Positions 7,504 through 16,961 of a stretch of DNA of 48,023 nucleotides are shown piece by piece (position 1 is the first letter of the stretch; the number at the start of each line of letters is the position of its first letter). Under the pieces are notes generated by a model. It was given only the letters and a program-made list of their open reading frames with translations. It ran no database searches and was not told the origin of the DNA. The DNA comes from Burkholderiales bacterium (GTDB lineage: Bacteria > Pseudomonadota > Gammaproteobacteria > Burkholderiales > Burkholderiaceae_C). Both the position numbers and the translations under genes were made by a program. The stretch spans positions 76,948 to 124,970 of the forward strand of contig JAIXLP010000069.1 of assembly GCA_026954015.1 (NCBI GenBank), given 5' to 3'.

Positions 7504-8493
7504 TCAGTCTGCCCGCACCGGCCCGCGGAATTGCCGCCGCCAGGCTTGTGGCGAGACGCCCAGCGCGCTGGCGAAATGCTGGCGCAGCGCCACTGCCGAG
7601 CCGTAGCCTGCGTCCTGCGCCACGGCTTCGATACTGCGGCTGCTGCCTTCCAGCAGGCGCTGCGCCAGCGCCAGCCGCTGGCCTTGCAGCCAGCGCACGA
7701 CGGTGGTGCCCGTGGCCTGGCGAAAGCGCCGCGTGAGGGTGCGCGGGCTCATGCGCGCGCGCTCGGCCAGTTCGGCCAGCGTGTGCGGCTGGTGCGCGTG
7801 GCGGCCCAGCCAGGCTATCAGCGGCGCGAGCCGGTCGCCCTGCGGCGCGGGCGCCACCGGCTGCTCGATGTACTGCGCCTGCCCGCCCTGGCGGTGCGGC
7901 GCCACCACCATGCGCCGCGCCGCGCGGTTGGCCGCCTCGGCGCCGTGCTGCTGGCGCAGCAGGTGCAGGCAGCAGTCGATGGCGGCGGCGGTGCCGGCCG
8001 AGGTGAGCACCGCCCCGTCTTCCACGTACAGCACCTCGGGCTGCAGCCGCACCTGTGGGTAGCGGCGTGCGAAGGCGTGCGCCAGCGCCCAGTGGGTGCT
8101 GGCGCGGCGCCCGTCCAGCAGTCCGGCCTCGGCCAGCACGAAGGCGCCCAGGCACAGCCCGACGATGCGTGCGCCGCGCCGCCGGGCGGCCCGCAGCGCG
8201 GACAGCAGCGCCGCAGGCGCAGGCGCCAGGTCGGAGCGCCAGGAGGGGACCACCACGATGTCGGCGCGCCGCAGCGCCCCCAGGCCGTGCGCCACCGCCA
8301 GGCCGAATCCGGCCGAGGTGCGCAGCACGCCGGGCGTGGCGCTGCACACCTGCACGCGGTAGCGCGGCGCGCCCTCGGGCGTGTATTCCTCGCCGAACAC
8401 CAGGCAGGGCACGGACAGGTGAAACGGGCTGATGCCGTCGAAGGCGATGACGGCCACGCGGATCGGGGCAGGGCCTGCAGAGGGGGTGGCCAT
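7504..8493 (-). CDS. GlxA/FtrA-type AraC-family transcription regulator
   Basis: A 329-residue regulator. Residues about 12-185 form a DJ-1/PfpI-like domain (VAVIAFDGISPFHLS at the start, IVGLCLGAFVLAEAGLL around the nucleophile-elbow position). Residues about 220-325 carry two AraC-type helix-turn-helix motifs (TLAELAERARMSPRTLTRRF and IEAVAQDAGYGSAVALRQHF). It is transcribed divergently from the cysteine hydrolase at 8603 with a 109-bp shared control region, so it most likely controls that gene. The inducer is unknown. Confidence 0.9.
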   Translation of the reverse strand: MATPSAGPAPIRVAVIAFDGISPFHLSVPCLVFGEEYTPEGAPRYRVQVCSATPGVLRTSAGFGLAVAHGLGALRRADIVVVPSWRSDLAPAPAALLSALRAARRRGARIVGLCLGAFVLAEAGLLDGRRASTHWALAHAFARRYPQVRLQPEVLYVEDGAVLTSAGTAAAIDCCLHLLRQQHGAEAANRAARRMVVAPHRQGGQAQYIEQPVAPAPQGDRLAPLIAWLGRHAHQPHTLAELAERARMSPRTLTRRFRQATGTTVVRWLQGQRLALAQRLLEGSSRSIEAVAQDAGYGSAVALRQHFASALGVSPQAWRRQFRGPVRAD

Positions 8494-8602
8494 GATGGCC
8501 GGATTCTATCGATGAATGGCAATTTGGCCACTTTCTCCGGCCATGGCCGGCACCCACAATCACGCCGTTGTTCCCTTTCAACCTCGACTGGAGGAAATCC
8601 TC

Positions 8603-9235
8603 ATGCCCGACAACGCCCCGCGCCGCGCCCTGCTCGTGATCGACGTGCAAAACGAATACTTTGCGGGCGGCCAGCTGCCCATCGAATACCCGCCGGTGGC
8701 CGAGACGCTGCCCCGCATCACCCGCGCGATGGACGCGGCGCAGGCCGCCGGCGTGCCGGTGGTGGTCGTGCAGCACACCGCGCCCGCCGGTGCGCCGGTG
8801 TTCGACAAGCCGGGCGAGCGCTGGCAACTGCACCCCGAGGTCGCACGCCGCCCGGCCGCGCACCGCATCGAAAAACGCATGGCCAGCTGCTTTGCCGGCA
8901 CCGGTCTGGCCGACTGGCTGGCGGGGCGCGGCATCGACACCCTGGCCGTCGCGGGCTACATGACGCACAACTGCGACGCGGCCACCGCCTTCGAGGCGGC
9001 GCACCGCGGCCTGGCGGTGGAATTCCTGACCGACGCCAGCGGCGCGCTGCCCTATGCCAACGCGGCGGGCCGCGCCAGCGCCGAGGAGATCCACCGCGTG
9101 TTCAGCGTGGTGCTGCACAGCAACTTCGCCGCCGCCGCGACCGTCGCCGACTGGATCGCGGCGCTGCAGGCCGGCCGGCCGCTGGCCAGGGACAACGTCT
9201 TCGCCTCCAGCCAGCGCGCGCGCCGGGCCGCGTGA
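8603..9235 (+). CDS. Cysteine hydrolase (isochorismatase superfamily)
   Basis: A 210-residue hydrolase with the expected triad: Asp14 (VIDVQNEYF), Lys91 (RIEKRMASCF) and nucleophilic Cys124 (GYMTHNCDAATAF). Family members cleave amides such as nicotinamide, N-carbamoyl compounds or isochorismate; the substrate here cannot be told. The ATG at 8603 is preceded by GGAGG about 8 bases upstream; the longer frame from 8516 lacks family similarity. It pairs divergently with the GlxA-type regulator. Confidence 0.9.
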   Translation: MPDNAPRRALLVIDVQNEYFAGGQLPIEYPPVAETLPRITRAMDAAQAAGVPVVVVQHTAPAGAPVFDKPGERWQLHPEVARRPAAHRIEKRMASCFAGTGLADWLAGRGIDTLAVAGYMTHNCDAATAFEAAHRGLAVEFLTDASGALPYANAAGRASAEEIHRVFSVVLHSNFAAAATVADWIAALQAGRPLARDNVFASSQRARRAA

Positions 9236-9295
9236 GAGGCCGTGCCACGGGGAGGCGCCGTCGTTTGCACCGCGCGGGGCCTCGGGCTCCGCTTC

Positions 9296-9471
9296 GACAC
9301 TCCAGTGTCCCGAGTTGGAAATTCGCTTCATAAAGACGCCGGGCATCGCCGCCATGCGGCGTTGCGAATCCGCGCGATAGCTACGGCTATCGCTGTGGTT
9401 TGCGCCTTGCCTGACAACGATTTCGACATCTTTATTTCTTCAGCGAACTTCCAACCCGGGACACCAGGTCC
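9296..9471. repeat. MITE-like long imperfect inverted repeat
   Basis: A roughly 170-bp element whose two halves mirror each other. GTGTCCCGAGTTGGAAATTC near the left end pairs with GTGTCCCGGGTTGGAAGTTC read from the right. The similarity continues through TAAAGA and a stretch ending in GCGATAGC, with GCGATAGCTACGGCTATCGC as the central hairpin (about 9384-9403). No reading frame is seen in it. It fills most of the 273-bp gap between two convergent genes. Confidence 0.65.
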
Positions 9472-9508
9472 GGCGTGTCGCGGGGATGTCGTCGCGCGTG
9501 GCGAGGGG

Positions 9509-10426
9509 TCACACGTCGCTGACCAGCGCGTACGGCAGCGCCTCGATCTGCAGCGGCGCGCCTTCGGGCGAGCGGGCGCGCAGCGCGTCGTGCGCGGCGG
9601 CGGTCGGCAGCACGACGAGCGCGCTGCAGCCGCCATCGGGCAGGGCGGCGCTTTGCACCACGGTGCCGATGCTGGCGCCCGCGCTGAAGACCTCGTCGCC
9701 CACCGCCAGCGCGGCGGCGCAGCGCGTGAGCGCGGTGCGCCGCTTCACGCTGCCGCGAAACTGGCTGCGCGCCACCACCTCCTGCCCCGGATAGCAGCCC
9801 TTGTGGAAATGCACGGCGCCGACCGATTCGTGGTTGAGCATCTGCGGCACGTAGGCGTCGGCCACGGGCGCGCTCACCGTCACCACGCCGCAGCGCACCT
9901 CGGCGAGCAGCCAGGCGGCGACGTCGACCGCGTCGGCCTGGGGCGCGGGCTCGCCCGCGGGGGCTATCCAGAGCGCGCGCGCCACGCCGTCCGCCGGGTG
10001 CAGCGCCACCGCGCAGGCGGGGCCCGCCGCGTGGGCGCTCCAGGGCGGCGCGCCTTCCGGCACGCAGGCGCGCGTTGCCGCGCCCAGCAGGCCGACCATG
10101 GCGTACGCGGGCGTGGCGTCTTCCAGCGTCACGCGCGCGCGCAGCACGAAGAGCGCCAGGCGCCGCAGCGCCGCGGCGAGCACGCTGTGATGGCACAGCA
10201 GCAGCAGCTCGTCGGGCGCGCGGCGCAGCACGACGCAGCTCGCGAGCACGCGGCCCTTGGGCGAGAGGTAGTCGGCGAAGCAGGCCGCACCGGTGGCCAG
10301 GCCGCGCACGTCCTGGGTCAACTGGCCATGCAGAAAATCGGCCGCGTCCGCGCCGCGCGCGCGGATCACGCCCAGGTGCGAGAGGGCGGTGGCGCCACTG
10401 GCGCAGGTAAGCGGGAGCTCGGGCAT
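9509..10426 (-). CDS. ygfZ: YgfZ/GcvT-like folate-binding Fe-S maintenance protein
   Basis: A 305-residue tetrahydrofolate-binding protein that supports maturation or repair of certain Fe-S enzymes. The diagnostic motif KGCYPGQE is at 209-216 (Cys211), with RGADAADFLHGQLTQD and DYLSPKGRVLA in the N-terminal aminomethyltransferase-like fold. The minus-strand frame is open far upstream to 11425, but that part is antisense to mltG; the ATG at 10426 starts the homologous region. It is divergent from mltG with only 12 bp between start codons. Confidence 0.9.
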   Translation of the reverse strand: MPELPLTCASGATALSHLGVIRARGADAADFLHGQLTQDVRGLATGAACFADYLSPKGRVLASCVVLRRAPDELLLLCHHSVLAAALRRLALFVLRARVTLEDATPAYAMVGLLGAATRACVPEGAPPWSAHAAGPACAVALHPADGVARALWIAPAGEPAPQADAVDVAAWLLAEVRCGVVTVSAPVADAYVPQMLNHESVGAVHFHKGCYPGQEVVARSQFRGSVKRRTALTRCAAALAVGDEVFSAGASIGTVVQSAALPDGGCSALVVLPTAAAHDALRARSPEGAPLQIEALPYALVSDV

Positions 10427-10438
10427 GGCTGAATTATC

Positions 10439-11464
10439 ATGATCCGTTCCGTTTTTGCCTGGCTGACGCACTCCATGCGCCGTTTCCTTCTCGTGTCGTT
10501 GCTGCTGGCCGCCGCCGTGGTGGCGGCGGGCGCGTGGTGGCTGCATGCGCCGATAGCGCTGGGCGGCGCAAGCCAGGTCGAGCTGGAGATCGAGCCCGGC
10601 ACCACGCCGCGCGGCGTGGCGCAGGCGGCGGCGCAGGCGGGGCTGGCGGTGCCGCCGCGCCTGCTCTGGCTGTGGTTTCGCCTCTCGGGCGAAGACCGGC
10701 AGATCAAGGCGGGCAACTACGAAATTCCCGCGGGCACCACGCCCGTCACGCTGTTGCAAAAGCTCGTACGCGGCGATGCAACGATGCGCACCGTGATGCT
10801 CATCGAGGGCTGGAACATGCGCCAGGTGCGCACGGCGCTCGCGCGCGCCGAGGCGCTCAAGCCCGACACCGCCGGCATGAGCGACGAGGCGCTCATGGCG
10901 GCGCTCGGGCGCCCCGGCGTGTCGCCCGAGGGGCGCTTCTTTCCGGACACCTACGCCTACGCCAAGGGCAGCAGCGACCTGGCGGTGCTGCGCCGCGCGC
11001 TGCGCCAGATGGACCGCCGCCTGGAAGCCGCATGGGCGGCGCGCGCGAGCGGCCTGCCGCTCAAGTCCGCTGAGGAGGCGCTCACGCTCGCGAGCCTCGT
11101 CGAAAAGGAAACCGGCCGTGCGCAGGACCGCGCGCTGATCGCCGGGGTCTTCATCAACCGCCTGCGCGCGGGCATGCTGCTGCAGACCGATCCGAGCGTG
11201 ATCTACGGCCTGGGCGCGCAGTTCGACGGCAACCTGCGCAAGCGCGACCTGCAGTCCGACACGCCCTACAACACCTACACCCGTGCCGGTCTGCCGCCCA
11301 CGCCGATCGCCATGCCGGGCCGGGCGTCGCTGCTCGCGGCGGTGCAGCCCGAGCCCACGAAGGCGCTGTACTTCGTCGCGCGCGGCGACGGCAGCAGCCA
11401 GTTCAGCACCACGCTGGACGAGCACAACCGCGCGGTGGACCGCTACCAGCGGGGCGGGCGATGA
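10439..11464 (+). CDS. mltG: Endolytic murein transglycosylase MltG
   Basis: A 341-residue inner-membrane enzyme that cuts nascent peptidoglycan and is thought to terminate glycan-strand elongation. One N-terminal membrane anchor spans residues about 15-35. A LysM-like region follows, then the YceG catalytic domain with Glu222 in [10 protein letters not shown] and [14 protein letters not shown] near the C-terminus. A second possible start is Met13 (10475), which still keeps the anchor; neither start has a clear Shine-Dalgarno sequence. The stop overlaps the tmk start by 4 bases. Confidence 0.92.
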   Translation: MIRSVFAWLTHSMRRFLLVSLLLAAAVVAAGAWWLHAPIALGGASQVELEIEPGTTPRGVAQAAAQAGLAVPPRLLWLWFRLSGEDRQIKAGNYEIPAGTTPVTLLQKLVRGDATMRTVMLIEGWNMRQVRTALARAEALKPDTAGMSDEALMAALGRPGVSPEGRFFPDTYAYAKGSSDLAVLRRALRQMDRRLEAAWAARASGLPLKSAEEALTLASLVEKETGRAQDRALIAGVFINRLRAGMLLQTDPSVIYGLGAQFDGNLRKRDLQSDTPYNTYTRAGLPPTPIAMPGRASLLAAVQPEPTKALYFVARGDGSSQFSTTLDEHNRAVDRYQRGGR

Positions 11465-12120
11465 CGGCGGGCGTGTTCATCACCTTCGAGGGCATAGACG
11501 GAGCGGGCAAGTCCTCGCACATCGCCGCGCTGGCCGATGCGCTGCGCGGCGCCGGGCGCACGGTGGTGCTCACGCGCGAGCCCGGCGGCACGCCGCTGGC
11601 CGAGCGGCTGCGGGAGCTGCTCCTGCACGAACGCATGGATGCGCTCACCGAGGTGCTGCTCGCGTTCGCCGCGCGGCGCGACCACATCGTGCAGGTGATC
11701 GCCCCGGCGCTCGCGCAGGGGCAGGTCGTGCTGTGCGACCGCTTCACCGATGCCACCTTTGCCTACCAGGGCGCCGGGCGCGGGTTCGATCGCGCTGCAC
11801 TATCGTATCTGGAGCTGCTCGCGCAGTCTGGGTGCGCGCCAGAGCCTGAATTGATGCTCACCCCCGATCTCACGCTCTGGTTCGACCTGCCACCGGCTGC
11901 GGCGGCGCAGCGGCTCGCGCAGGCACGCGCGCCCGACCGTTTCGAGCAGCAGCCGCTGGCGTTCTTCGAGCGCGTGGCGCGCGGCTACGCCGGGCGTGCC
12001 GCCGAGGCGCCGCGGCGCTTCGCACGCATCGACGCGGCGCTCGGCCGCGAGCAGGTGGCGGCGCAGATGCTCGCCGCGGTGCGCGCGCGTGGCTGGCTGG
12101 CTGGAGCGGCAGGTGGCTGA
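11461..12120 (+). CDS. tmk: Thymidylate kinase
   Basis: A 219-residue kinase converting dTMP to dTDP in DNA precursor synthesis. The P-loop EGIDGAGKS is at 10-18, the [10 protein letters not shown] motif at 39-48, and [17 protein letters not shown] at 92-108 is the DRY/F and substrate region. The lid contains RAPDRFEQQ. Residues 113-134, just before the conserved [10 protein letters not shown], look longer and less conserved than I expect for the family. They are encoded by DNA resembling the intergenic palindromic repeat. The gene is coupled to mltG and overlaps the GTG start of holB. Confidence 0.94.
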   Translation: MTAGVFITFEGIDGAGKSSHIAALADALRGAGRTVVLTREPGGTPLAERLRELLLHERMDALTEVLLAFAARRDHIVQVIAPALAQGQVVLCDRFTDATFAYQGAGRGFDRAALSYLELLAQSGCAPEPELMLTPDLTLWFDLPPAAAAQRLAQARAPDRFEQQPLAFFERVARGYAGRAAEAPRRFARIDAALGREQVAAQMLAAVRARGWLAGAAGG

Positions 12121-13108
12121 CATCGCGCCCTGGATCGCGCGCCAGCGCGACGCAATGCTTGCGCAGCGTGGTCACGCCTGGCTGCTGCACGGCCCCTCGG
12201 GGCTGGGGCAGTACGCGCTGGCGCTGGAGCTTGCGCGCGCCTGGCTGTGCGATGCGCCCACCGCGCACGGCGCCTGCGGGCAGTGCGCGAGCTGCCACGG
12301 CATAGCCGTGCGCACGCACGCCGACCTGCGCGTGCTGATGCCCGAGGTGCAGATGCGGCAGCTCGGCTGGCCGCTCGCCGAGAAGGCGCAGGACGAGATC
12401 GACGAGAAAAAACGCAAGCCCAGCCGCGAGATCCGCGTCGATGCGATGCGCGACGCGGTGGAGTTTGCGCAGCGCACCAGCGCGCGTGGGCGCGGCAAGG
12501 TGGTGCTGGTGTTCCCGGCCGAGCAGATGAACGCCGTCACGGCCAACGCGCTCCTGAAGACGCTGGAGGAGCCGCCCGGCGACGTGCGCTTCGTGCTCGC
12601 GAGCGAGGCGGCGCACCAGTTGCTGCCCACCATCCGCAGCCGGTGCCTGGCCCACACACTGCGCTGGCCCGCTGCGCCCGAGGCGCTTGCGTGGCTGGCG
12701 CGGCAGGGCGTGGCGCAGGAGGCCGCGCAGGTCTGGCTGCGCGCCGCCGGAGGCCGTCCGGACGACGCGCTTGCGCTGGCGCGCGCCGGGCGCGACCCGC
12801 AGGCGTGGGCGCGGCTGCCGCAGGCGCTGGCGCGCGGCGAGGTGGCGGCGCTTGCGGACATGACGCCCGCACAGGCCGTTGCGGTGCTGCAGCAGGTCTG
12901 CCACGACCTGCTGGCGCTGCGCGTCGGCGCCGAGCCGCGGTATTTCGCACGCGCCGATCTGCCGCAGCTCGGTGCGCTGGGCGCGTTGACGCGCTGGGCG
13001 GGCCAGCTGCGCCAGGAAGCGCGCGGCGCGGAGCACCCCTACAACGCCCCCCTCATGCTCGAGGCGCTTGTGGCGCAGGCGCGCGAGACACTACACTCAC
13101 GCGACTGA
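12113..13108 (+). CDS. holB: DNA polymerase III delta' subunit HolB
   Basis: A 331-residue clamp-loader subunit. The GTG at 12113 overlaps the tmk stop and has GGAG eight bases upstream. The P-loop position reads GPSGLGQY (27-34), with Gln in place of the ATP-binding Lys, as expected for a subunit that does not hydrolyse ATP. A zinc-type cysteine cluster uses C46, C55, C58 and C61. [23 protein letters not shown] and the SRC motif (TIRSRC) are typical of DnaX/HolB proteins. The tmk-holB-pilZ order is common in proteobacteria. Confidence 0.92.
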   Translation: MADIAPWIARQRDAMLAQRGHAWLLHGPSGLGQYALALELARAWLCDAPTAHGACGQCASCHGIAVRTHADLRVLMPEVQMRQLGWPLAEKAQDEIDEKKRKPSREIRVDAMRDAVEFAQRTSARGRGKVVLVFPAEQMNAVTANALLKTLEEPPGDVRFVLASEAAHQLLPTIRSRCLAHTLRWPAAPEALAWLARQGVAQEAAQVWLRAAGGRPDDALALARAGRDPQAWARLPQALARGEVAALADMTPAQAVAVLQQVCHDLLALRVGAEPRYFARADLPQLGALGALTRWAGQLRQEARGAEHPYNAPLMLEALVAQARETLHSRD

Positions 13109-13135
13109 GCCCGCCCTGCAGCCACCCAACCCGAC

Positions 13136-13495
13136 ATGAGCCATTCCGCCAATGCACCGCGCCCCAGCGTGATGCAGCTCAACCTCAAGGACAAGGCTGC
13201 GCTGCACGCGGCCTACATCCCGTTGTTCGAAGAGGGCGGTATCTTTGTCCCGACGCCGCGCGACTACCGCCTGGGTGACGACGTCTACGTGCTGCTTTCG
13301 CTGCCCGACGAGCCGCGGCGTTATCCGCTCGCGGGCAAGGTGGCCTGGGTCACACCGGCGCGCGCTTCAGGCAACCGCACGCAGGGGGTGGGCGTGCAGT
13401 TTCCCAAGGACGAGAAGTCGCGCGAACTCAAGGCCAAGATCGAGGAAATCCTCGGCCCGCTGCTGGGCTCGGACAAACCGACGCAGACGCTGTAG
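13136..13495 (+). CDS. pilZ: PilZ-domain protein, type IV pilus assembly factor
   Basis: A 119-residue small PilZ-fold protein downstream of holB, the usual place for the founding PilZ of type IV pilus biogenesis. The core LKDKAALHAAYIPLFEEGG and GKVAWVTPA...GVGVQFP is typical. It lacks the RxxxR and (D/N)xSxxG c-di-GMP-binding pair, as the original PilZ does, so it probably works by protein contact rather than as a nucleotide sensor. Confidence 0.85.
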   Translation: MSHSANAPRPSVMQLNLKDKAALHAAYIPLFEEGGIFVPTPRDYRLGDDVYVLLSLPDEPRRYPLAGKVAWVTPARASGNRTQGVGVQFPKDEKSRELKAKIEEILGPLLGSDKPTQTL

Positions 13496-13549
13496 GCCTG
13501 CGCGCGCTACGCTTGAGGGGCCGGGCATCCGGCTCTTCGTGTTTACGCC

Positions 13550-14362
13550 ATGTACGTTGATTCCCACTGCCATTTGAACGACCCGCAGCTGCGCCCGCGG
13601 CTGGCGCAGATCCGCGCCGCGATGCAGCAGGCGCAGGTCGATCGCGCGCTGTGCATCTGCACCACGATGGAGGAATTTCCCGAGGTGCACGCGCTCGCCA
13701 CGGGGTTCGACAATTTCTGGGCTTCGGTCGGCGTGCACCCCGAGACCGAGGGCATGGCCGAGCCCACCGTGGAAGAGCTCGTGCGCCTGGCGCGGCTGCC
13801 GCGCGTGGTGGCGGTGGGCGAGACGGGACTCGACTACTACCAGATGGACGAGCGCAAGGGCGGGCGCGCCGTGGCCGATCTCGCATGGCAGCGCACGCGT
13901 TTTCGCACGCACATCCGCGCCGCGCGCGCGGCGCACCGGCCGCTCGTCATTCATACGCGCAGCGCCAGCGCCGACACGCTCGCCATCCTGCGCGAGGAGG
14001 GCGAGGACGGCAGCGCAGGCAGCGCGGGCGGGGTGTTTCACTGCTTCACCGAGACCATGGAGGTCGCGCGCGCCGCGCTCGACCTGGGCTTTTACATTTC
14101 GTTCTCCGGCATCGTCACGTTCAAGAAGGCGCAGGAACTGCGCGACGTGGCGGCCTTCGTGCCGCTGGAGCGCATGCTGATCGAAACCGACAGCCCCTAC
14201 CTCGCGCCGGTGCCGATGCGCGGCAAGGTCAACGAACCCACCTTCGTGCCCTACGTCGCGCAGCAGATCGCCCAGGTGCGCGGCATGACGCCGCAGGACG
14301 TGGCGTACGCCACGAGCCGCAATTTCGAGCAGCTCTTTCTCGGCGGGGAGCACACCGCGTGA
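13550..14362 (+). CDS. TatD-family metal-dependent hydrolase (DNase)
   Basis: A 270-residue TIM-barrel metal-dependent hydrolase. Metal ligands are visible: H6 and H8 in DSHCHL, Glu in VAVGETGLDYY, His in PLVIHTRSA and in VFHCFTET, and Asp in LIETDSPYLAP. Family members act as 3'-5' exonucleases or D-aminoacyl-related hydrolases. The stop overlaps the GTG of the ankyrin gene. Confidence 0.92.
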   Translation: MYVDSHCHLNDPQLRPRLAQIRAAMQQAQVDRALCICTTMEEFPEVHALATGFDNFWASVGVHPETEGMAEPTVEELVRLARLPRVVAVGETGLDYYQMDERKGGRAVADLAWQRTRFRTHIRAARAAHRPLVIHTRSASADTLAILREEGEDGSAGSAGGVFHCFTETMEVARAALDLGFYISFSGIVTFKKAQELRDVAAFVPLERMLIETDSPYLAPVPMRGKVNEPTFVPYVAQQIAQVRGMTPQDVAYATSRNFEQLFLGGEHTA

Positions 14363-15033
14363 GGCGCCGCAGTGGCTTGGTGGCCGCGTCGATGCTCGCG
14401 CTCGCGTGGGCCGTGCCCGCGCGCGCCGGCGCGTACGAGGATTTTTTCCAGGCCATCGAGCTCGACGACGGGCGCACGGTGGCCGACCTGCTGCGCCGCG
14501 GGTTCGACCCGAACGCGCGCGACCCGCGACGCCAGCCAGCGATCACCGTCGCGCTCTACAAGGATGCGCGCCAGGCCGCCGCGGCGCTGCTGCGAAGCCC
14601 CACGCTCGACGTGGAGGCGCGCAACGCCAAGGACGAAAGCCCCTTGATGATGGCCGCGCTGCGCGGCAACCTGGAGGCCGCGCGTACATTGATTGCCCGC
14701 GACGCCGACGTCAACAAGACCGGCTGGACCCCGCTGCACTACGCCGCCAGCAGCGACGCGCCTGAGGCGGCCGACATGGTGCGCCTGCTGCTGGAGCATG
14801 CGGCGTACATCGACGCCGGCTCGCCCAACGGCACGACGCCCTTGATGATGGCGACGCTCTACGGCCAGATCGACGTGGCGCGTCTGCTGCTCAAGGAGGG
14901 CGCCGACCCGTCGATCAAGAACCAGCAGGGCCAGGGCGCGATCGACTTCGCGCGCCGCGCCGAGCGCGACGGCCTGATGCAGGACGTGATCCGCGCGATG
15001 CAGCAGCAGCGGCCCAACCCCGGCCAGTGGTAG
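14359..15033 (+). CDS. Exported ankyrin-repeat protein
   Basis: A 224-residue protein with a signal peptide (RRR, then a hydrophobic run to residue 20, probable cleavage after ARA at about 21-23). About five ankyrin repeats follow, for example DESPLMMAALRGNLEAARTL, TPLHYAASSD, TTPLMMATLYGQIDVARLLL and a final GAIDFARRAE. The GTG at 14359 overlaps the tatD stop (GTGA) and gives an export signal; an ATG at 14392 would remove half of it. It is probably a periplasmic protein-binding scaffold; the partner is unknown. Confidence 0.82.
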   Translation: MRRRSGLVAASMLALAWAVPARAGAYEDFFQAIELDDGRTVADLLRRGFDPNARDPRRQPAITVALYKDARQAAAALLRSPTLDVEARNAKDESPLMMAALRGNLEAARTLIARDADVNKTGWTPLHYAASSDAPEAADMVRLLLEHAAYIDAGSPNGTTPLMMATLYGQIDVARLLLKEGADPSIKNQQGQGAIDFARRAERDGLMQDVIRAMQQQRPNPGQW

Positions 15034-15040
15034 CGCAGCG

Positions 15041-16840
15041 CTACGGCTGCGGCCGGTGGGCCGCGGCCATGGCCTGCAGGCGCGCGTACAGCCCGCCCTC
15101 GGCCATCAATGCGGCGTGCGTTCCCTGCTCGGCGATCTGTCCGCGCTCCATCACCACGACCCGGTCCGCGTGTTCGATGGTCGAGAGGCGGTGCGCGATC
15201 ACGAGCGTCGTGCGGCCCTGCATGAGGCGCTGCAGCGCCTGCTGCACGAGGCGCTCGGAGGCGGTGTCCAGGGCCGACGTCGCCTCGTCCAGGATCAGGA
15301 TGGGCGCGTCCTTGTAAAGCGCCCGCGCGATCGCCAGCCGCTGGCGCTGCCCGCCCGAGAGCTGCGTGGCGTTGTGCCCCACGGGGGTGTGCATGCCCTG
15401 CGCGAGCGTCGCCACGTGGTCGGCCAGGTTGGCCGCCTGCAGGCAGGACTGCACCCGGGCTTCGTCGATCGCGCTGGCGCCGAGCGCAACGTTGGCGGCG
15501 ATGCTCGCGTTGAACATCACCACGTCCTGGCTCACGAGCGCGAATTGCCGGCGCAGCGCGCGCAGATCCCAATCCTGCAGCGGCACGTCGTCCAGCGTGA
15601 TGCGGCCCGACTGCGGCGTGAGAAAGCGCGGCAGCAGGTTCACGAGCGTGGTCTTGCCCGCGCCGGATGAGCCCACGAGCGCAACGACTTCGCCGGGCCG
15701 GATCGTGAGCGAGATGCCATCGACCGCGGGCGCCTGCCCTTCGTTGAACACCACGCGCACGTTCTCCAGCGCGATCGCGCCGCGCGCGCGCTCGCAGCGG
15801 TAGGTACCCTGCGTCTCCGGCTCGGTGCTGGAGAGCAGCAGCAGCCCGCGCTCGAGGGCAGCAACGCCGCGCGTGATCGGGTTGGCCACGTCCGCCAGCC
15901 GCCGGATGGGCGCGATGAGCATCAGCATCGCGGCGATGAACGCGGCGAACCCGCCGACCGTGACCTGCTCGCCCGCGCCGCGGCTTTGCCACAGCGCGAT
16001 GCAGATCACCGCGGAAAGCGCAGCCGCGGCGAGCAGCTGCGTCGTCGGCGTCATCGCGGCCGATGCCACGGTGGATTTCATCGCCAGCCGCCGCAGCCGC
16101 TCGCTCAACTGCCCGAAGCGTTCCGTCTCCTTCGCCTGCGCGTCGTGCAGCCGCACCATGCGGTGCGCGAGCACGTTCTCCTCGACGACGTAGGCGAGGT
16201 CGTCGGTCGCCCGCTGGCTGGTCTTGGTGAGGCGGTACAGGCGCCGCGACAGCGTCTTCATGATCCAGGCCACGCCCGGCACCATCACGCCGACGATGAG
16301 CGTCAGCTGCCAGTTGAGATACAGCAGGTAGCCGAGCAGCGCAATCAGCGTGAAACCGTCGCGCGAGAGCCCGAGCAGCGCCTGCACGAGTGCGTTGAAG
16401 CCGGTCTGCACCTCGTAGACCATGGTGTTGGAGAGCGCGCTCGCGGATTCCCGGTGAAACACTTCCATGCGCGCGACGAGCAGCCGCTCGAACAACGCCG
16501 TGCGCAGCCGCACCATGCCCTCATTGGCGATGCGCGCGAGCGCGTACTGCCCGGCGAACTGCGCCAGTCCGCGCACCAGGAAGACCCCGATGATGGCCAC
16601 CGGAACCATCCACAGCTGCAGCGATCCCTCGGTGAAGCCCTGGTCCAGCAACGGCTTGAGCAGCGCCGGGATCAAGGGCTCGGTGACCGCCGCAACCAGC
16701 GTGGCGAGCACCGCCACCGACCATGCGAGCCGCTGGTAGCCGAAATAGGCGTGCAGGCGCTTGAGGCGCGCCAGCAGCGGCAGGGGGGCTGCGCTCGCCT
16801 GCGCTGATGGTGGCGCAGCGCTAAAATCCGCTGTTGGCAT
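15041..16840 (-). CDS. msbA: Lipid A export ABC transporter MsbA
   Basis: A 599-residue half-transporter that flips lipid A-core across the inner membrane as a homodimer. Six membrane helices lie within residues about 25-315. The nucleotide-binding domain (about 350-595) has Walker A GSSGAGKT, signature LSGGQRQR, Walker B ILILDEATSALD and switch His in VIAHRLSTIEHADR. The ATG at 16840 is preferred over an in-frame TTG three codons upstream. Other type-IV ABC exporters are similar, but overall length and sequence fit MsbA. Confidence 0.85.
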   Translation of the reverse strand: MPTADFSAAPPSAQASAAPLPLLARLKRLHAYFGYQRLAWSVAVLATLVAAVTEPLIPALLKPLLDQGFTEGSLQLWMVPVAIIGVFLVRGLAQFAGQYALARIANEGMVRLRTALFERLLVARMEVFHRESASALSNTMVYEVQTGFNALVQALLGLSRDGFTLIALLGYLLYLNWQLTLIVGVMVPGVAWIMKTLSRRLYRLTKTSQRATDDLAYVVEENVLAHRMVRLHDAQAKETERFGQLSERLRRLAMKSTVASAAMTPTTQLLAAAALSAVICIALWQSRGAGEQVTVGGFAAFIAAMLMLIAPIRRLADVANPITRGVAALERGLLLLSSTEPETQGTYRCERARGAIALENVRVVFNEGQAPAVDGISLTIRPGEVVALVGSSGAGKTTLVNLLPRFLTPQSGRITLDDVPLQDWDLRALRRQFALVSQDVVMFNASIAANVALGASAIDEARVQSCLQAANLADHVATLAQGMHTPVGHNATQLSGGQRQRLAIARALYKDAPILILDEATSALDTASERLVQQALQRLMQGRTTLVIAHRLSTIEHADRVVVMERGQIAEQGTHAALMAEGGLYARLQAMAAAHRPQP

Positions 16841-16961
16841 GACGCGCAAATTCTACGTTGGGGTGGTCGCGAGAGGGCACAGTTTGTCACATGGCTTGCT
16901 ACGCTATGTGTAACATGTCGGGCTTGTTCCGACAGTATTTTCGAGTGATTTCGGGTTGCCA

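Noticed and set aside
9509-11425. 638-codon minus-strand frame as one long protein
   Set aside because: Only the part from 10426 downward matches YgfZ; the rest is antisense to mltG and has no family character.
12191-12216. HolB P-loop lacking Lys as a damaged enzyme
   Set aside because: Delta' subunits normally have a degenerate nucleotide site; this is expected.
13501-13549. Terminator between pilZ and tatD
   Set aside because: GCCGG-GCAT-CCGGC is a short stem without a proper T run, and the genes look like one transcription unit.
16841-16961. Operator palindrome in the msbA-tolB gap (TCACAT...ATGTGT)
   Set aside because: The arms are short and imperfect and no regulator is suggested by context.
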